From contig QPMI01000496.1 in NCBI GenBank assembly GCA_004431415.1, forward strand, positions 372,001-436,000: a stretch of DNA of 64,000 nucleotides. Reading direction: 5' to 3'. Origin of the DNA: Cyanophora paradoxa (lineage: Eukaryota; Glaucocystophyceae; Cyanophorales; Cyanophoraceae). Of the stretch, positions 1 through 11,852 are shown in pieces. A model generated the notes under the pieces. It was not told the DNA's origin. It worked only from the letters and a program-made list of their open reading frames with translations, and did no database searches. Position 1 is the first letter of the stretch; each line of letters opens with the position of its first letter. A program made the translations under genes and the position numbers.

Positions 1-3000
1 GCTCTCGATGGAGCTGCGGAGGGTGACTTTCGTCTATGTTCGCATCGACGGCTTCTCCTCAACTGCGCTCGAGTCGCTAGCTATAGGCGACGAGCTCCCC
101 CGCGAAATGGCGCGCGCGCAATGTCACGATTCACATATGCATTGTTAATGGTTGATTTATCTCGCAAAACTATTACTAACTGTGATTGTCCGACAGCTTC
201 AATACTTGTTGCGGTGCACGCGGATCGTGCATAATGCAGTCGAGGGAGCCGGCGGCGTCATTCGCGGCCGCTTCGTTGAGCAAGGAGACCTCTGCGTGCG
301 TCGATTTGCGCGTCTTGCATCTCTAGCTAGATCTGGATCCGGATCTGATCGTACGCGCGCGTTTACATTAATATGCGTCCCTCTACTACGAATACGTATG
401 TTTGTCCACGCAGTGTTTGTGCACGGTTCGCATACGATGCACTTCTTTAAATCATTTTTGAATTCTCGCCGTTGCAAAATCTTCGGTTACAACTGTTCGT
501 AAATTTGATATGCGGTCCTATCTGCTGCAGTGGGGCGCAATCGGGTTGGAGGCGAGCGACGAGGATATCTGCCGGGCAGCCTTGGCGGCGCTGCGCATAC
601 GGGACAGCTTTGCCGCCGACAGGCTGGGGAACGCGTCCATCGGCATCGCTACAGGCCCTGTATTCGTGGGCCTGGTGGGGGATCCTTCACGTGCTGAGTT
701 CACTTGCGTGGGGCGGTGCGTGCACCTCGCCACATCAATTATATTCGTTTGCATATATATACATATGCATACGCATGCATATGCAAGTTTCGTACATGCG
801 CTATATATATACATGCATGCGCATATCATACTAGCTATAGTATGCATGCACCGGTAGCCCCGTACGCGTGGCTCACGTGTGAATTCGCACAGAGCGTGCA
901 CCTTCGCTTCTCGCCTGATGCGGGCCGCGGGCGGCGCCGTGTGGGTCGACGCCGAGACCGCTCGCGCTCTCGCGACATCGACGAATAAGCGTCTTGCTAC
1001 GGAGGTGCTTTCCGAGTTCTAAATGACCTATTTCAATGTTGTTTTATAATGAAACATTTTCGCGAAGGAGGTGGAAGTACCAGCAGATCTAGATCTCGAT
1101 CGCGACTTCGAATTCGAATTCCAAGGACAATCTAGGCCTGGCCCTACCCTGTCGCAGTGTTTCCGCTTGCTTGACGACTCGGCGCAATCGCTGCGGCTTC
1201 GAACCCACTGCCCCAACTCCCGGATTCTTTCAAACCTCCTGTCTGCCCTCGTTGAGCGCTCGTCGGCATCATCAGAAGCAGCGGCGTCTTCGGGGAGCGA
1301 ATGCCCTAGGTCTGCCGCGATTTCGAACGTAAACTCGACTGGCTTTGCATGCGGTGTCGAACACGATGACAGCGAGACCCGCGAGGCTCTGCAGGTGCTC
1401 GTTATTATGAATTATACATACTATAGCTACCAATAACACAATAAAAGAATCCGTTTACGCGCTTTGCGAACACCCAATCGCAAAGTATCGATAAATACGT
1501 ATAGATCAACTCAGCTTCAGCTGCAGGTGGCTGCCGCTTCACCCGAGAGTCTCGTCTCTGGGCGGCGGGAGGCCCTCAAGAATATAGTCGATTTGCTCGT
1601 AGCTGCGCGCGGTAGGGCCGAGGGCTTCACTGTCTTTCTCGAGGGCGGCCCTGGCCAAGGGTGCGTGCCGCACTGCGGCAGGGAATTTCTGCAGCTGCTT
1701 TTCCGCTATACCTCGAGCTCGTTATCACTTCGCGACTTGTTGACGAATTGCATTGCTGACAGAAAAACGGTGCTCATGCACGAGGCGGAACGGCTGGCTG
1801 CAATCGCCAGCGTGCCAATTCTGAGCGTGAAGGTGGATCCTAAGGAGCTGTTCCCTTTCGAGGCAATCCGACAGGTCAGCACCATCCGTCCACTCGCCGA
1901 GCGAAGTTAACATCGCGAGCGCAGCTGCTGCTGCTGCTCGTGCAATCGGGAAGACCCAAGGAGGCGGAAGCCAAGGCCGCAACAGAGATGGAAACAAACA
2001 CTGCACCCATGGCCAATTGCAATGCCGACACACGCGCCGATCGCCTCGAGCTCCTGGCCGTCCCAAGGACCACGTGCACGTCCATGGCCAGCAGTCACGG
2101 CACCTCAAGCTCAGCGCCAGCCTCTCGGTCGCGGCTGCCGCCACTTTCTAGCCTCGAGATCGCAGAGCCGCCGGAAGAGTCTCTGGGCATGGGCCTCGCC
2201 GCGACCCTCACATGGGGCGCGTCCAACTCAAAATGCGCCGCGGCCGCAGAACTAGAGATGCCGAGCTTGTCCCTCCCCCCGCCCGCGAGCGACGTGACAT
2301 TGGTTAGCCTGGAGACATCCGAGCAGCGCGCAATCCACGACCAGCTGCAGGAGCCGGCAGTCACCCCGCGGCCGCCGGCACCGGCGCCAGCATGGACTAA
2401 AGACAGCCTCGAGGCATCTGGGTCATCTCAATTGCAATCTCGCATAGTTCTCGACCCCATGAAGCTTCAGGCTGCGGACGCGTACGCCGACGCGTTCGGT
2501 CGCGTGGAGGCCGACGTGAAGGTGTTCGTACGGGCCATTGACCCGCTGCTCGCGACGCACTCCAACATCACGCTCTTGACCCGACTCTTGGCTGACGCCA
2601 CGTTCTTCCCCTCTACGAAGTCTCACAACTCCGGCTCGCCGGCCGGCTCTGGTCCACCCTCGCGATCGGAATCCTTCGGCGCTGGCGCAATCCCTCGCGA
2701 TCGCTCCGGCCGCGCGAGCTTCCGCCTGGGCTCCATATCTTCAACGCGATCGTCCGAATTCGAAGACCTCTCATGTCCGGCCTGTTCGCTCGTGGACTGT
2801 CCTGCGGAGAACGGTTCACAAGCGCAGCGCCTCAACGTCATCCTTTCTGCTCTTTTGGGAGCCGCTCTGCGTCGCCTGGGGGCGGTCCTTCTTGTCGAAG
2901 ATCTGTGCGTAAATGGACTAGAGTCACGTTCGGTTCGAATCCGGCTCATGATTGGCCGTTTACGTAGCCATGCCCTCGATGCGCCTTCCATGAAAATTGT

Positions 3001-6000
3001 GGCCTCCATCGCAATGTCCAGGCACGCCTCTGAAGATTCCCCCAAATTTGAATTCATTTCGCGATCGAACCCGGCCGTGCCGAATTCTGATCACGATGAT
3101 CCGTCGCGTCGCCTAGCTCGGCTAGCGCTTGCGTTCTCCTCGCCTCGCGCCCCGTCCCGGAGCACACGGTACCGAGAACATCCTTCCTGCAACTAGTGAC
3201 CATGGCGACTGCTGCAGCTGATGGGATTTGCAGGTGTGCGCCGAATTCGCGGCTTTGCGCCGCAGCGTCCAGGGGCGAGTCCGCGTTGTGCCCCTCGCGC
3301 CTCTACAGTCCGTTGGTGAGTAAGCATGCGCGCATTGTGCACGCCGACATGTACATGTCATTATAATTATACAATTATCATTTTCTATATCCTCATGATC
3401 ACATTTAATCATATATATTTACATTGCTGCAGAGGAGGTGAGGGCGTACGTCGCGTTTGTCCTCCAGGTGCGGGGGAGCGGCGTCTCCGATTGGCTGGTC
3501 CGCCGCCTTTTGGAAAAGGTTTGCGTGCTCGATCCCGCATCTCGTTCCTTCGAATTCCGTGTCCAACCGGCCCCATTCAGAGCGGCGGAAGCCCGTACGC
3601 TCTGCGCGAAATGGCACTGCATCTCCTCCGCTGCCGCCTAATCGAGGTGAGTTTGATTACTGTTGCAATTTTCTGAAACTCGTTACAATTGCAACGCTGC
3701 AACGAAACTCTCTTAGGTGGACAACGGCCGCGTTTTGGCCGGGCTTTCAATGCTGGTCTCAAATTCGCGATCGCGATCGGGTTCCTATGACGGATCCGGA
3801 TCCGGATCTGCGGATCAGGAATATGCCTCCGTCGACATCGGCCGTGATCATGATCAACCGCAACCCAACGTTTCCCTGCCGAATCTCGAGGAGGAAAACC
3901 GCCCCGAGTTTCCCATCCCAGATTCGCTCCGCGCCGTGGCCGTGCTTTCGCAGCTCGACCGAGTGCCACCCGTGCCCACCCTCGTCCTCAAGCTCTGCTC
4001 GGCTCTCGGGCCCCGCTTCGAGGCCGGTCTCATCATGTTTGCCGTCGAAGGGGCTGTCCCTTGGCGCTCAGCCGCCGCCTCCATCCAAGTGCGAAGACGA
4101 CTCGACAGGCAGTACCCGCATTAGTAAGCCAACGAGACCTGACACTTTCCGCAGGTGTTGGAGCGGCACGGTTTGCTCTCGCGTGTGACGGTGCCCGGCG
4201 GCCTCCACGAGTACCTGTTCACGCAGCCCGCCCACGCCGAGGTCCTCCGCACCGTCATCTCCAAGACCGAGTGCGTTCGAATTCGAGCCGGATCGATGCC
4301 GTTCGAATTGATCATAATCGCCGGCGCCGCGCGCATTCGCAGCCTTGGCATTATCGCCGGGCGCTGCGCCAAGTACCTCGCTCGCACTGCACTACGCCGC
4401 AACAAGGCCATCGCCCAATCAGTGCATTTTTGAGTATTTCAATTATGGAGCCGGCTCGCTTCTAACGCCTGCGCCGACACTGGGACCGCGTCCGTTAGAT
4501 TGCGCGCCACTACAGCGCCGCGGGAGCTGCCGAAGCTGCAAGCCCGTACCTGGACGTGGCAATCGCTGTCGCCATCGAAGAAGGCCGCTACCAAGATGCA
4601 TGCGACAATGGTAAGATCGATATCGACGCAGCGTTGTTCATGCTTGCAATTGCGAATTTTCTATGCATCTGAATCTCTCGGTTTCGCGTGTTTGCGCAGC
4701 GGACGAGGCGTTGGCCGCCAGCTATGGCAAATCACTCCAAACACTGACGCCGCTCTCGCCGCGGGGGGCGACGGCCAGCGCAAGCGAGGACGCTGGCTGG
4801 GCCACTGCCACCGCCCGCCGCTGGCAGCTGCACGCCCGTGCCTGCTACGCCCTGGGGCGCGCGACGCAAGCTTTGCACTCCGCCGAGCAGTGTTTGAGGA
4901 TTCTGGGGCATCCAACGGCCGAGGACGAGCCTCCTTCGACGCTTGCCGTCCTCGCATCGCTGCTACGAGCCGCCCTAACGCGGCCCAAGCTGAGAATAGC
5001 GCGCGCACGCCTGAACGAGTGGGGCGACCGCGACTCGCTGGAATCCGCCCTTGCGGAGAACTCGGCGCCTGATGCCGACGCCCGTTCCCTCATCCTCGTC
5101 CGCGCTCTCTGCGTTTACGTTCCGCTCCTTCGCCACGCCGGCGATTCCTCCTCGGCGGCTTTCTACGGTCGGTCGTTTCCAAAGTTCTCGTATACGTATT
5201 TCAGACGCGCCGATCGATGAGTACTCAACGTGTGATTTCTTTCTACTTCTGCAGCGGTGCGGATGCTGAAGGCGGCCGAGCGCTTCCAGTACCGGCACCA
5301 GCTCGATTTCGCCGAGGCCTTTGCTGTCGCCTCTGCCTCCCTCTTCGTGCGTGCACATGGTCATGATCGCAAGGCGACAGCAAATATATAATATATAAAC
5401 CTTGACTGCGCATGTAGAGCATGGGCCTTGGAGGCGCGCGGGCGGCGGAGAGGATGCTGGCGCTCTCGACAACGGCCGCCGCCGCAGCATGTCGCGTCTC
5501 CGGTGCCTGCATCGCTGCACAGGTGCGCCACGTGCACCGCGCTTTGACTGCGCACGGCACGTTTAAGCAAATGATTAAAGTGCACCGCACGCGCAGGTCA
5601 CTGCTGACGTTCTCTCTGCGCGCTTTCGGGAAGCCGATTCGGCGGCCCGCTCGGAGAGCTCTCGGGTGCGATTTCAACTGCCACAAACTTAATTTAATTT
5701 ATTCGGAGAAGTCTCTGAAGCCGGGCACGGGCAGCTGCGGTCGACAGGGGACATGCGGGCTCTCGGGGAGGTTTTGGCCGTCCAGGGCGCCTCGCACCTC
5801 CTCCGCGGGAATGAGGCCGAGGCTGAGAGGCTCTTCCACGCTCTGGTTCGCTTGAACTGAAGTCTTCCGCCATTTTGCCGGGCGCGCACTGATCACGAGC
5901 GTCTCGCAGACTCGCCAGGCGCGGCGGGACGGCAATGGCCAGCAGCTTCTCTGGGGCCTCGTCGGCCTGGCCTCGGCCCACTTGCAGCTGCTCCACAAGC

Positions 6001-7094
6001 GCCACGTCAAGACGCTTGGATCCGTTAACGTTGGCGCGGCGGCGAGCTCGGCAGTGGCAGCGGCCGCCACGAATCCGGATCCGGACCGCCTTCGCTCGAC
6101 TTCCAATCTGACGTCGATGCTTCGCGAGGCGCGTGCGGCCTTCGCTGAGGACCGGTTCCCCCTCGAGGCCATCCTGGTTGCTTCGGCCTTCGCCCGCGTC
6201 CACCTCGCCGAAGGCCGCCTGGAGGAGGCCGAGGCGGAAGCCATGGCGGGCGTCGAAGCCCTCCGCCGGCACGCCCGCCGCCGCGTGCCGGCCGGGGCCC
6301 GCATCCCGCACCTCGCCCTCGCCCTCGTGCCCCTCTGCCTCCTCGCCGACGCCCTCGCCGACCTCCTCGCGGGGGGGTACTCCGAGCGCTTCGCGGTGCA
6401 GGCGGTCCGCCGCAAAGCCTCGCGCCGCTCCCTCGCGTACGGCGGGCCCCTGCTGTCGTCTTTCGCTGAGCGGCACTTGAAAGCGGTGGCGGCGGACTAC
6501 GGCGAGACGGAGGCCGGCTGGGCCCGCTGCCTGCGGGGGGCGCTCCGGGACGTGCTCGACGCGCTCGCGGCGGGAGCCGCCCGCAGCGCGGCGGCGGCGG
6601 CGACGAGCGCCCTGTACGAGGGCCGCTGGCAGGCCCTCTCCGGCTCGCCCCGCCGCGCCCAGGCCCAGTTCGAGCGCGCCTTCGCCCTCGCCCGCGCCTC
6701 TGGAGTGCTCTCCATTGCGGAGCGGGCGTCCGAGCTCGGCAAGCTCGGACCGGGGCGCGTCGCGATCGACATCGAAGTCGGAGGCGGAGAGAGCTCGAAG
6801 GGGCCGCTTCAAAGCGGAACCGCGGAGCCCTCTGGGTTCGCGGGGCCCGTAGAGGGTCGGGCCATCGAGCTCGAGGCCGCGGGCAAATGGGTACAGGATC
6901 CGGATCCAGACCCGGACCCGGAGGCTCGCCCCGCCTCTCCCAGCGACCTCGGCGTGGGTCCTCTGGCGCCTGTTGTGTTCAGCCTCTCCACGGGCTCGAA
7001 GTCCCCCGATATGAGCCCGATCTCCACCGCGATGTCACCTGCAGGCGCCGACTCATCCAACTGGCCGTCTCCTAAGAAGGCGGCCAGGTCATGA
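1..7094 (+). CDS. Soluble adenylyl cyclase (ADCY10)-like protein, 5' truncated by window edge
   Basis: The visible part starts in a class III cyclase-like domain (VTFVYVRIDGF near base 25; GNASIGIATGPVFVGLVGDP near 630). Splicing 716-899 joins TCVGR to ACTFASRLM, which matches the family's VVNLAARLM. Then comes a P-loop NTPase with Walker A GPGQGKT, restored by removing 1661-1762, and a Walker-B-like strand LGAVLLVEDL near 2880. A helical/TPR-type tail follows, including RWQLHARACYALGRATQAL near 4820, and ends at TGA 7094. This order (cyclase, NTPase, TPR) is that of ADCY10-type enzymes, which make cAMP and in animals are bicarbonate/Ca-regulated. The first metal-binding Asp is replaced (R in VRIDGF) and the Asn of the catalytic Asn/Arg pair is Thr, so this is probably the non-catalytic C2-type half; C1 would lie left of the window. 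The exon near 1071-1400 and some other junctions are inferred. Palindromic inserts encode DLDLD, FEFEF and DPDPDPDP. Confidence 0.84.
1086..1122. repeat. Chain of overlapping palindromes inside a probable exon
   Basis: AGATCTAGATCT, CGATCG/TCGCGA and TTCGAATTCGAA follow one another without a gap. Read in the likely coding frame they give the alternating peptide DLDLDRDFEFEF. Similar chains occur at 3765-3816, 6073-6085 and 6896-6921 in the same gene. Confidence 0.8.
1661..1762 (+). other. Intron interrupting the Walker A motif
   Basis: The donor GTGCGT follows GGCCAAGG and the acceptor is TTGCTGACAG. Splicing rebuilds codons G-Q-G-K-T-V-L, an intact P-loop, whereas unspliced reading loses the GKT. 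The branch-like CTGAC lies directly against the AG. This is the clearest proof in the first gene that the split frames belong together. Confidence 0.85.
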
Positions 7095-7962
7095 TCATGA
7101 TGCTTCGCCGCACGCTTAATTATAAGCTTGATCATACATATGGCTCAGTGATATCGATCGACCTGGGACTTGAACTCGGAGTCGTTTCGCTAGGTTTCCG
7201 TTTACTTTTGATTTATCTTTCTTGAAATTACTTGCAATTGATCATGATCGTGAGCCTCGGAGGCTTCAGTTGCAAGCTTGCAAGTCGGCTTCAACTTGGC
7301 AAATCACGATCGCGCGCTAAAAGCTTGAGCTTTACTTTCATATCTAGATTATTTCCTGTTTCTTCAGAGATCTAGCTATAGCTTGAGACAACCTGAGAGT
7401 ATTGTGCATGTATATTACGTACAGGCTTATAATTAGGTCACCGGGTATATATATATATATAAATACGTAGCATGTCGTTCTAGCGAGATCTATATCGTAG
7501 TATGTAGTGGCCGCTTCGAATTCGAAAGCCGATATAGCAGGTAGGTAGCCTATATAGCTAGTAGCGGCCGCGGGTAGCAAGCCTTCGAATTCAATTTTTC
7601 AAAGTTTTGACGTCGACTGCTTTACTTATTTTCAGTGAATACGTACTACCGTAGTACGGTATACGTACCGTGGTAATGGCCACGGCCTCAAAGCTTATAA
7701 TTAATTACACATGTACATCTTGAAATAGATCTTCGAATTCCTCCTTTTAAGATCTTCGAATATATCAATTTTGAAATAGTCCGAGGCTTACGTGCACGGC
7801 GAGGCGTGTCGCGTTGCTGTACATGTACATGTGCTTGCAATTGAAAATTAAGGCCAGCCGCTGAGCTAGCGCTAGATCCTTAAAGGCTCAAGGGAGCGTC
7901 GATGCCATGATATCGATGTCCCGGCGCATCTTGGGGGCCTAGACCTGGACGTGATCATGAGG

Positions 7963-7997
7963 CCGCCGGGCCGGCCGCCCGGCGGCCGGCCCGGCGG
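7963..7997. repeat. Perfect 15-bp inverted repeat (hairpin)
   Basis: Stem CCGCCGGGCCGGCCG (7963-7977), 5-nt loop CCCGG, complementary stem 7983-7997. All stem bases are G or C. Confidence 0.92.
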
Positions 7998-8154
7998 GCG
8001 CCTTGATGAGGAGGCCATTGAGCTCGAGCTTGAGCTCACTGCGGCATGCACACGCGGGACTCGGGAGTGGCCGGAATCGGATCCGGAGGACCTTCGAGCT
8101 CGAGTCGGATATCGGCGATATATACATATCGATGGCCCGGGTGATCATCAGGAA

Positions 8155-8232
8155 GGGGGAGGGAGGCCGGGGGGGAGGGGGAGGGAGGGGCCGGGGGCCC
8201 GGGGGAGGGGGCCGGGGGCGCGGGGGGGCGCA
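8155..8232 (+). repeat. G-rich tract, potential G-quadruplex
   Basis: About 80 bases made almost entirely of G runs of 3-7 separated by one or two A or C on the + strand, satisfying the G3+N1-7 quadruplex pattern many times. It lies 1 kb upstream of the actin start. Confidence 0.75.
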
Positions 8233-9217
8233 TGCGGGTACCAGTGAGATATCGATCCGGAGCTGGGTCGGGTTAATTATAACTTAGTAACAATGGGACG
8301 CGGCCGGGCCGGGGGACTCGGCGGGGAGAGGTCCATCATGGCATGGGGGGCACGTGCACGAGCATCCACGTACGGTTCCAGCGTCGCGCGCGCGCAGCCC
8401 GGCGCCGGCGGCCGGCGGATCGAGCCTCAGAGCTCGCGATCGTAGATCTAGAGCCGCTGAGCTGGCAATCTAGCGCTAGCTGTAGAGCCGGCGCCTCGCA
8501 GCTAGGTCGACGTCGACGTCAACGTTAATACGTATACTATGATACGGCCGCGGCCGGCTCGATCTCGAGCCGCTCGAACCGTTCCGAGCCGGCGCTACGC
8601 GCGCTTCAGCTTGCGAGTACTACTAGTTGCAGCTTGCAGCCAACAGCACTAGCTAGCACTAGTACTAGTCGCGTCTCAGTGCACAGCACCGTGTGAGTGC
8701 GAGAGCGAGTTGCACGCATCACAGCGATCGCGCGCGAGGAGCTCGCTCGAGCTCGCATCGCCGAGAGTCGTGCATGCGCATCGATATCCCCGCGAACGCC
8801 AGCTAGCGTACGTGGAGTCGCCGCGGACCGCTACGGGGGTACGGGGCTCCGCAGGGGTACGGGCACCAGCGCGGACCGCTGCGAATTCGGACCGGCGCGC
8901 GGTTGAGAAGGCCCCGCGAAGTGTACCGGCAGGCGCTCATGAAGCTCATATGCGCGTCGACAAGCTCTCAAGCGGCTCGCCTTCGCGAAGGAGACGCGCA
9001 GCAAGCCCAGGAGCGACCACAGCAACCGACCCTGCAGCCGCGCTCCGCTCCACGTAGAAGCGAGAAGCTTCATCGTTTCGGCTCAGCCTTCGGCGCATCA
9101 GGCAGCCAGCAGGAGCAGAGAGCGCGCTTGAGAGCCCGGCTCAACGCCCAGCACTAGAGAGGAGCGACTGCCGCCTTCGGCCTGCTCAGCGAACGCTCGA
9201 CTAGCGTGAGCGCCGCT

Positions 9218-11556
9218 ATGGAGTTCGACGAGAATCCCGCTGTTGTCATCGACAACGGTTCCGGGCGCATCAAAGCGGGGTTTGCGACGGAGGAGGGCCC
9301 CCGCCTTGTCTTCAGCTCTTCCGTCGGCAGGCCCAAGCACCATCTGGGTTCGTCCGCCGCTGCCCCGCCCGCGCACATGTTTCCCGAGCTCACGCGGCGG
9401 TGCGGCAGCTATGGTCACGCACACCGTCTCAAACGTGCTCGTGGGCGACCACGCGGAGGAGAAGCGCGGCCTCCTCGCGCTCAACGTGAGCGCGCGGCGC
9501 ATTCCTTGCCGAGCGACCGCCGACGCCGCGCTGCCCCGCAGTATCCCGTGGAGCACGGAGTCATCACGAACTTCGATGACATGCAGCTGATCTGGCAGCA
9601 CACCTACGACCAGGTGAACGGGAAAGTCGAACCGCCCCTCCGCGCCAGCGCTGATGCGTTCTCTCGCGGCCCGCAGCTGCGCGTGGAGCCCTCGCGACAG
9701 CCGCTGCTACTTACGGAGGCCCCTCTGAATCCGCGGCAGGCGAGCGCGCCACCCCGCCCCGCCGCCGCGCGCGCCGCCCGCCTCCGGCTCACGCAGCGCC
9801 CGCCCGCCCGCCCGCCCGCAGAACCGCGAGAAGATGATCGAGCTCGCCTTCGAGTCGCTCAACGTGCCCGCGACCTACATCGCCGTGCAGGCCGTGCGCG
9901 CTCCCCGAGATCAAATCTCGGATCAAATGGTTTTTGAATCCCGGGCGCGTAGGTCCTGGCCCTCTTCTCGGGGGGCGATTGCGACGGCGTCGTCCTCGAC
10001 ATCGGGGACGGCGTTTCGCACGTCGTACCCATCATCGACGGGTACACCAAGAAGGCCGCGGTGCGCCTGGCTGCCCCCTCCTCTCCCCGCCCCGCGCCCC
10101 TCATTCCAGTCCTCAGGTTCGGCGGATGGATCTGGCGGGCCGGGACCTGACCGAGTACCTGAACGTTCTCCTCACGGAACGGGGGTACTCGTTCCGCACC
10201 ACCGCCGAGCGGGAGATCGTTCGCCGCCTTCCCCCCCCCACCCCCACCCTGCGTCTCCCTCGCTGATCCGCGTACCCCGGCAGGTGAAGCGCATCAAGGA
10301 GGAGATGTGCTTCGTGGCGCAGACGCGTGAGGAGTTTGAGCGCCTCTCCGAGCCCTCGGGGCGGTGCGCCGCCCTGTACCCCCCTCTCCTTCCCCCCCCT
10401 CCCAGAGCCTACAATGCCCCCGCCCGCCCCCGACCGGCCCCGGCGCCCGGCCCGCCCTTCGCCCCTCCCGCGCCGGCGCCGGCACCGGCCTCACGCCCCC
10501 CTCGCCACGCGCAGGGGCCTGGACCGGAATTACACGCTGCCCGACGGCTCCGTCATCTCCATCGGCTCCGAGCGCGTCCGGTGCGAGCGAGCGAGCGAAC
10601 GCCGCGTGGAGAGAGGGCCGCCGGCCGGCGCTCACTCCCGCGCCCCCCGCAGGTGCCCGGAGGCGCTGTTCGAGCCCGGGGCGATCGGGCTGGAGGAGAA
10701 GGGCATCCACCACCTCCTCAACGACTCGATCCGCGTGCGTCGGCACGCCCGGGCGGGCCGCAGCGAGGGGTAGCGCCCGTGCCGCCGGGATCTAGATCGG
10801 TAGATCGGTAGATCTAAGGGCGGCACGGAACGGGGCCAGTCTGACCGACGCGCCTCCAGGCGTGCGACGTGGACCTGCGGCGGAAGCTCTACGGAAACGT
10901 CCGCCTCTCCGGCGGCAGGCGCGCCAGTCCGAGCGCCCCTCAGCCCCCGCGCCGCCTCCGCTGAGGCCCTCCCCCCCTCAGCTGCATGTTCGGGACGCTG
11001 GACGAGCGGCTGCAGCACGAGCTGGTGAAGCTGGCGCCGCCGGACGCCAAGCGCGGCGTCCTCGTGCGCGGCGCCTTCGAGAACGGCGAGCTGCACCGCC
11101 GCCTCCGCCAGGTGCCGCCCCCGCCCCCCGGCCCCCGCACCGCGCAAGCCCGGCCTAGATCGCAACTCTAGAGCGCCCCGCGTCGGCCCCGCCCCCACCG
11201 GCCACCTCGCCTAGACCCAGAGCGCCCGCCCGCGCCGCCGGCCGCTGGCTGACGCCGGGGCCAGCACGCGGTGTTCATCGGGGGCGCCATCCTCGCCGGC
11301 ATCGCGACCTTCCAGTCCCAGTGGATCCGCAAGCGCGACTACGAGGAGGTGCGCGCCCCGCGGCGCCCCCGCCCGCCCCGCCCCGCCATCGAGGCGGAGA
11401 AAGCCCCTTCCATGCGCAACGGAGCTGATAGAGAGCGTCTGGAGCCGCGTGCTCGCTAGCGCTGCCTAGCCTCGGGGCGCAACGCACGCGCGGGCGCTCG
11501 CTGACGCCGGGGCTCCGCAGGAGGGCGCCCGAATCGTCCACAGGCGCTGCCTGTGA
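9218..11556 (+). CDS. Divergent actin
   Basis: The actin fold is recovered across about ten exons: phosphate loop 1 [14 protein letters not shown], then [56 protein letters not shown], phosphate loop 2 [97 protein letters not shown] and the C-terminus [11 protein letters not shown]. Conventional actins end SGPSIVHRKCF, so this is an actin proper or a very close relative, not a distant Arp. ATP-contact motifs and the His of the YPVEHG segment are present. Divergence is concentrated between LAPPDAKRG and FIGG. The start is the ATG at 9218. It converges on the erlin gene 296 bp away. Assembly into filaments is expected from the family and not shown by the sequence. Confidence 0.92.
10919..10981 (+). 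other. Probable GC-AG intron in actin
   Basis: Splicing GGCGGCAG|GCGCGC to CTCAG|CTGCATG gives [14 protein letters not shown], matching the invariant LSGGTTMYPGIADR region. No GT donor in the correct phase lies nearby. Confidence 0.65.
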
Positions 11557-11852
11557 TCGCGCCGGCCGGCGGCCGATCCGCAGCGCTCGCGCGCGCGGGC
11601 GGGGTCCGGACATCGACTTCGCTGTATACGTGCAACTTGTCTTCGCGCCATATTTGAGAAGATCGAGGTGATGGCAACTCGCAATTTCATGTTAGATAGA
11701 TGCAAAAGTTGACTGTATTGGCCTTCTATTAAAATTTAACAAAATATGCGCACTCGCGATCGGTACCGTGCATCAACGCTCGCTGCGCGCCCTGTACCCC
11801 GCGCCCCCTTGGCCTGTACATCTTCCCCTCTAGATCTTAGCTACATCTAGAC
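11557..11852. other. Convergent intergenic spacer, actin/erlin
   Basis: 296 bp holding the 3' ends of both genes. A short AT-rich patch near 11690-11750 (TTAAAATTTAAC) may serve 3'-end formation. No gene seen. Confidence 0.6.

Larger units (their letters stand above)
7095..9217. other. Intergenic, palindrome-rich, no gene recognised
   Basis: 2.1 kb between the cyclase-like gene and actin. It is AT-richer from 7095 to 7900 with many short palindromes (GATCATGATC, TTCGAATTC, GTACATGTAC, AGATCT), then GC-rich. It holds a strong hairpin (7963-7997) and a G-rich tract (8155-8232). The last few hundred bases before 9218 are probably the actin promoter and leader. No conserved coding frame is seen. 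Confidence 0.7.
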
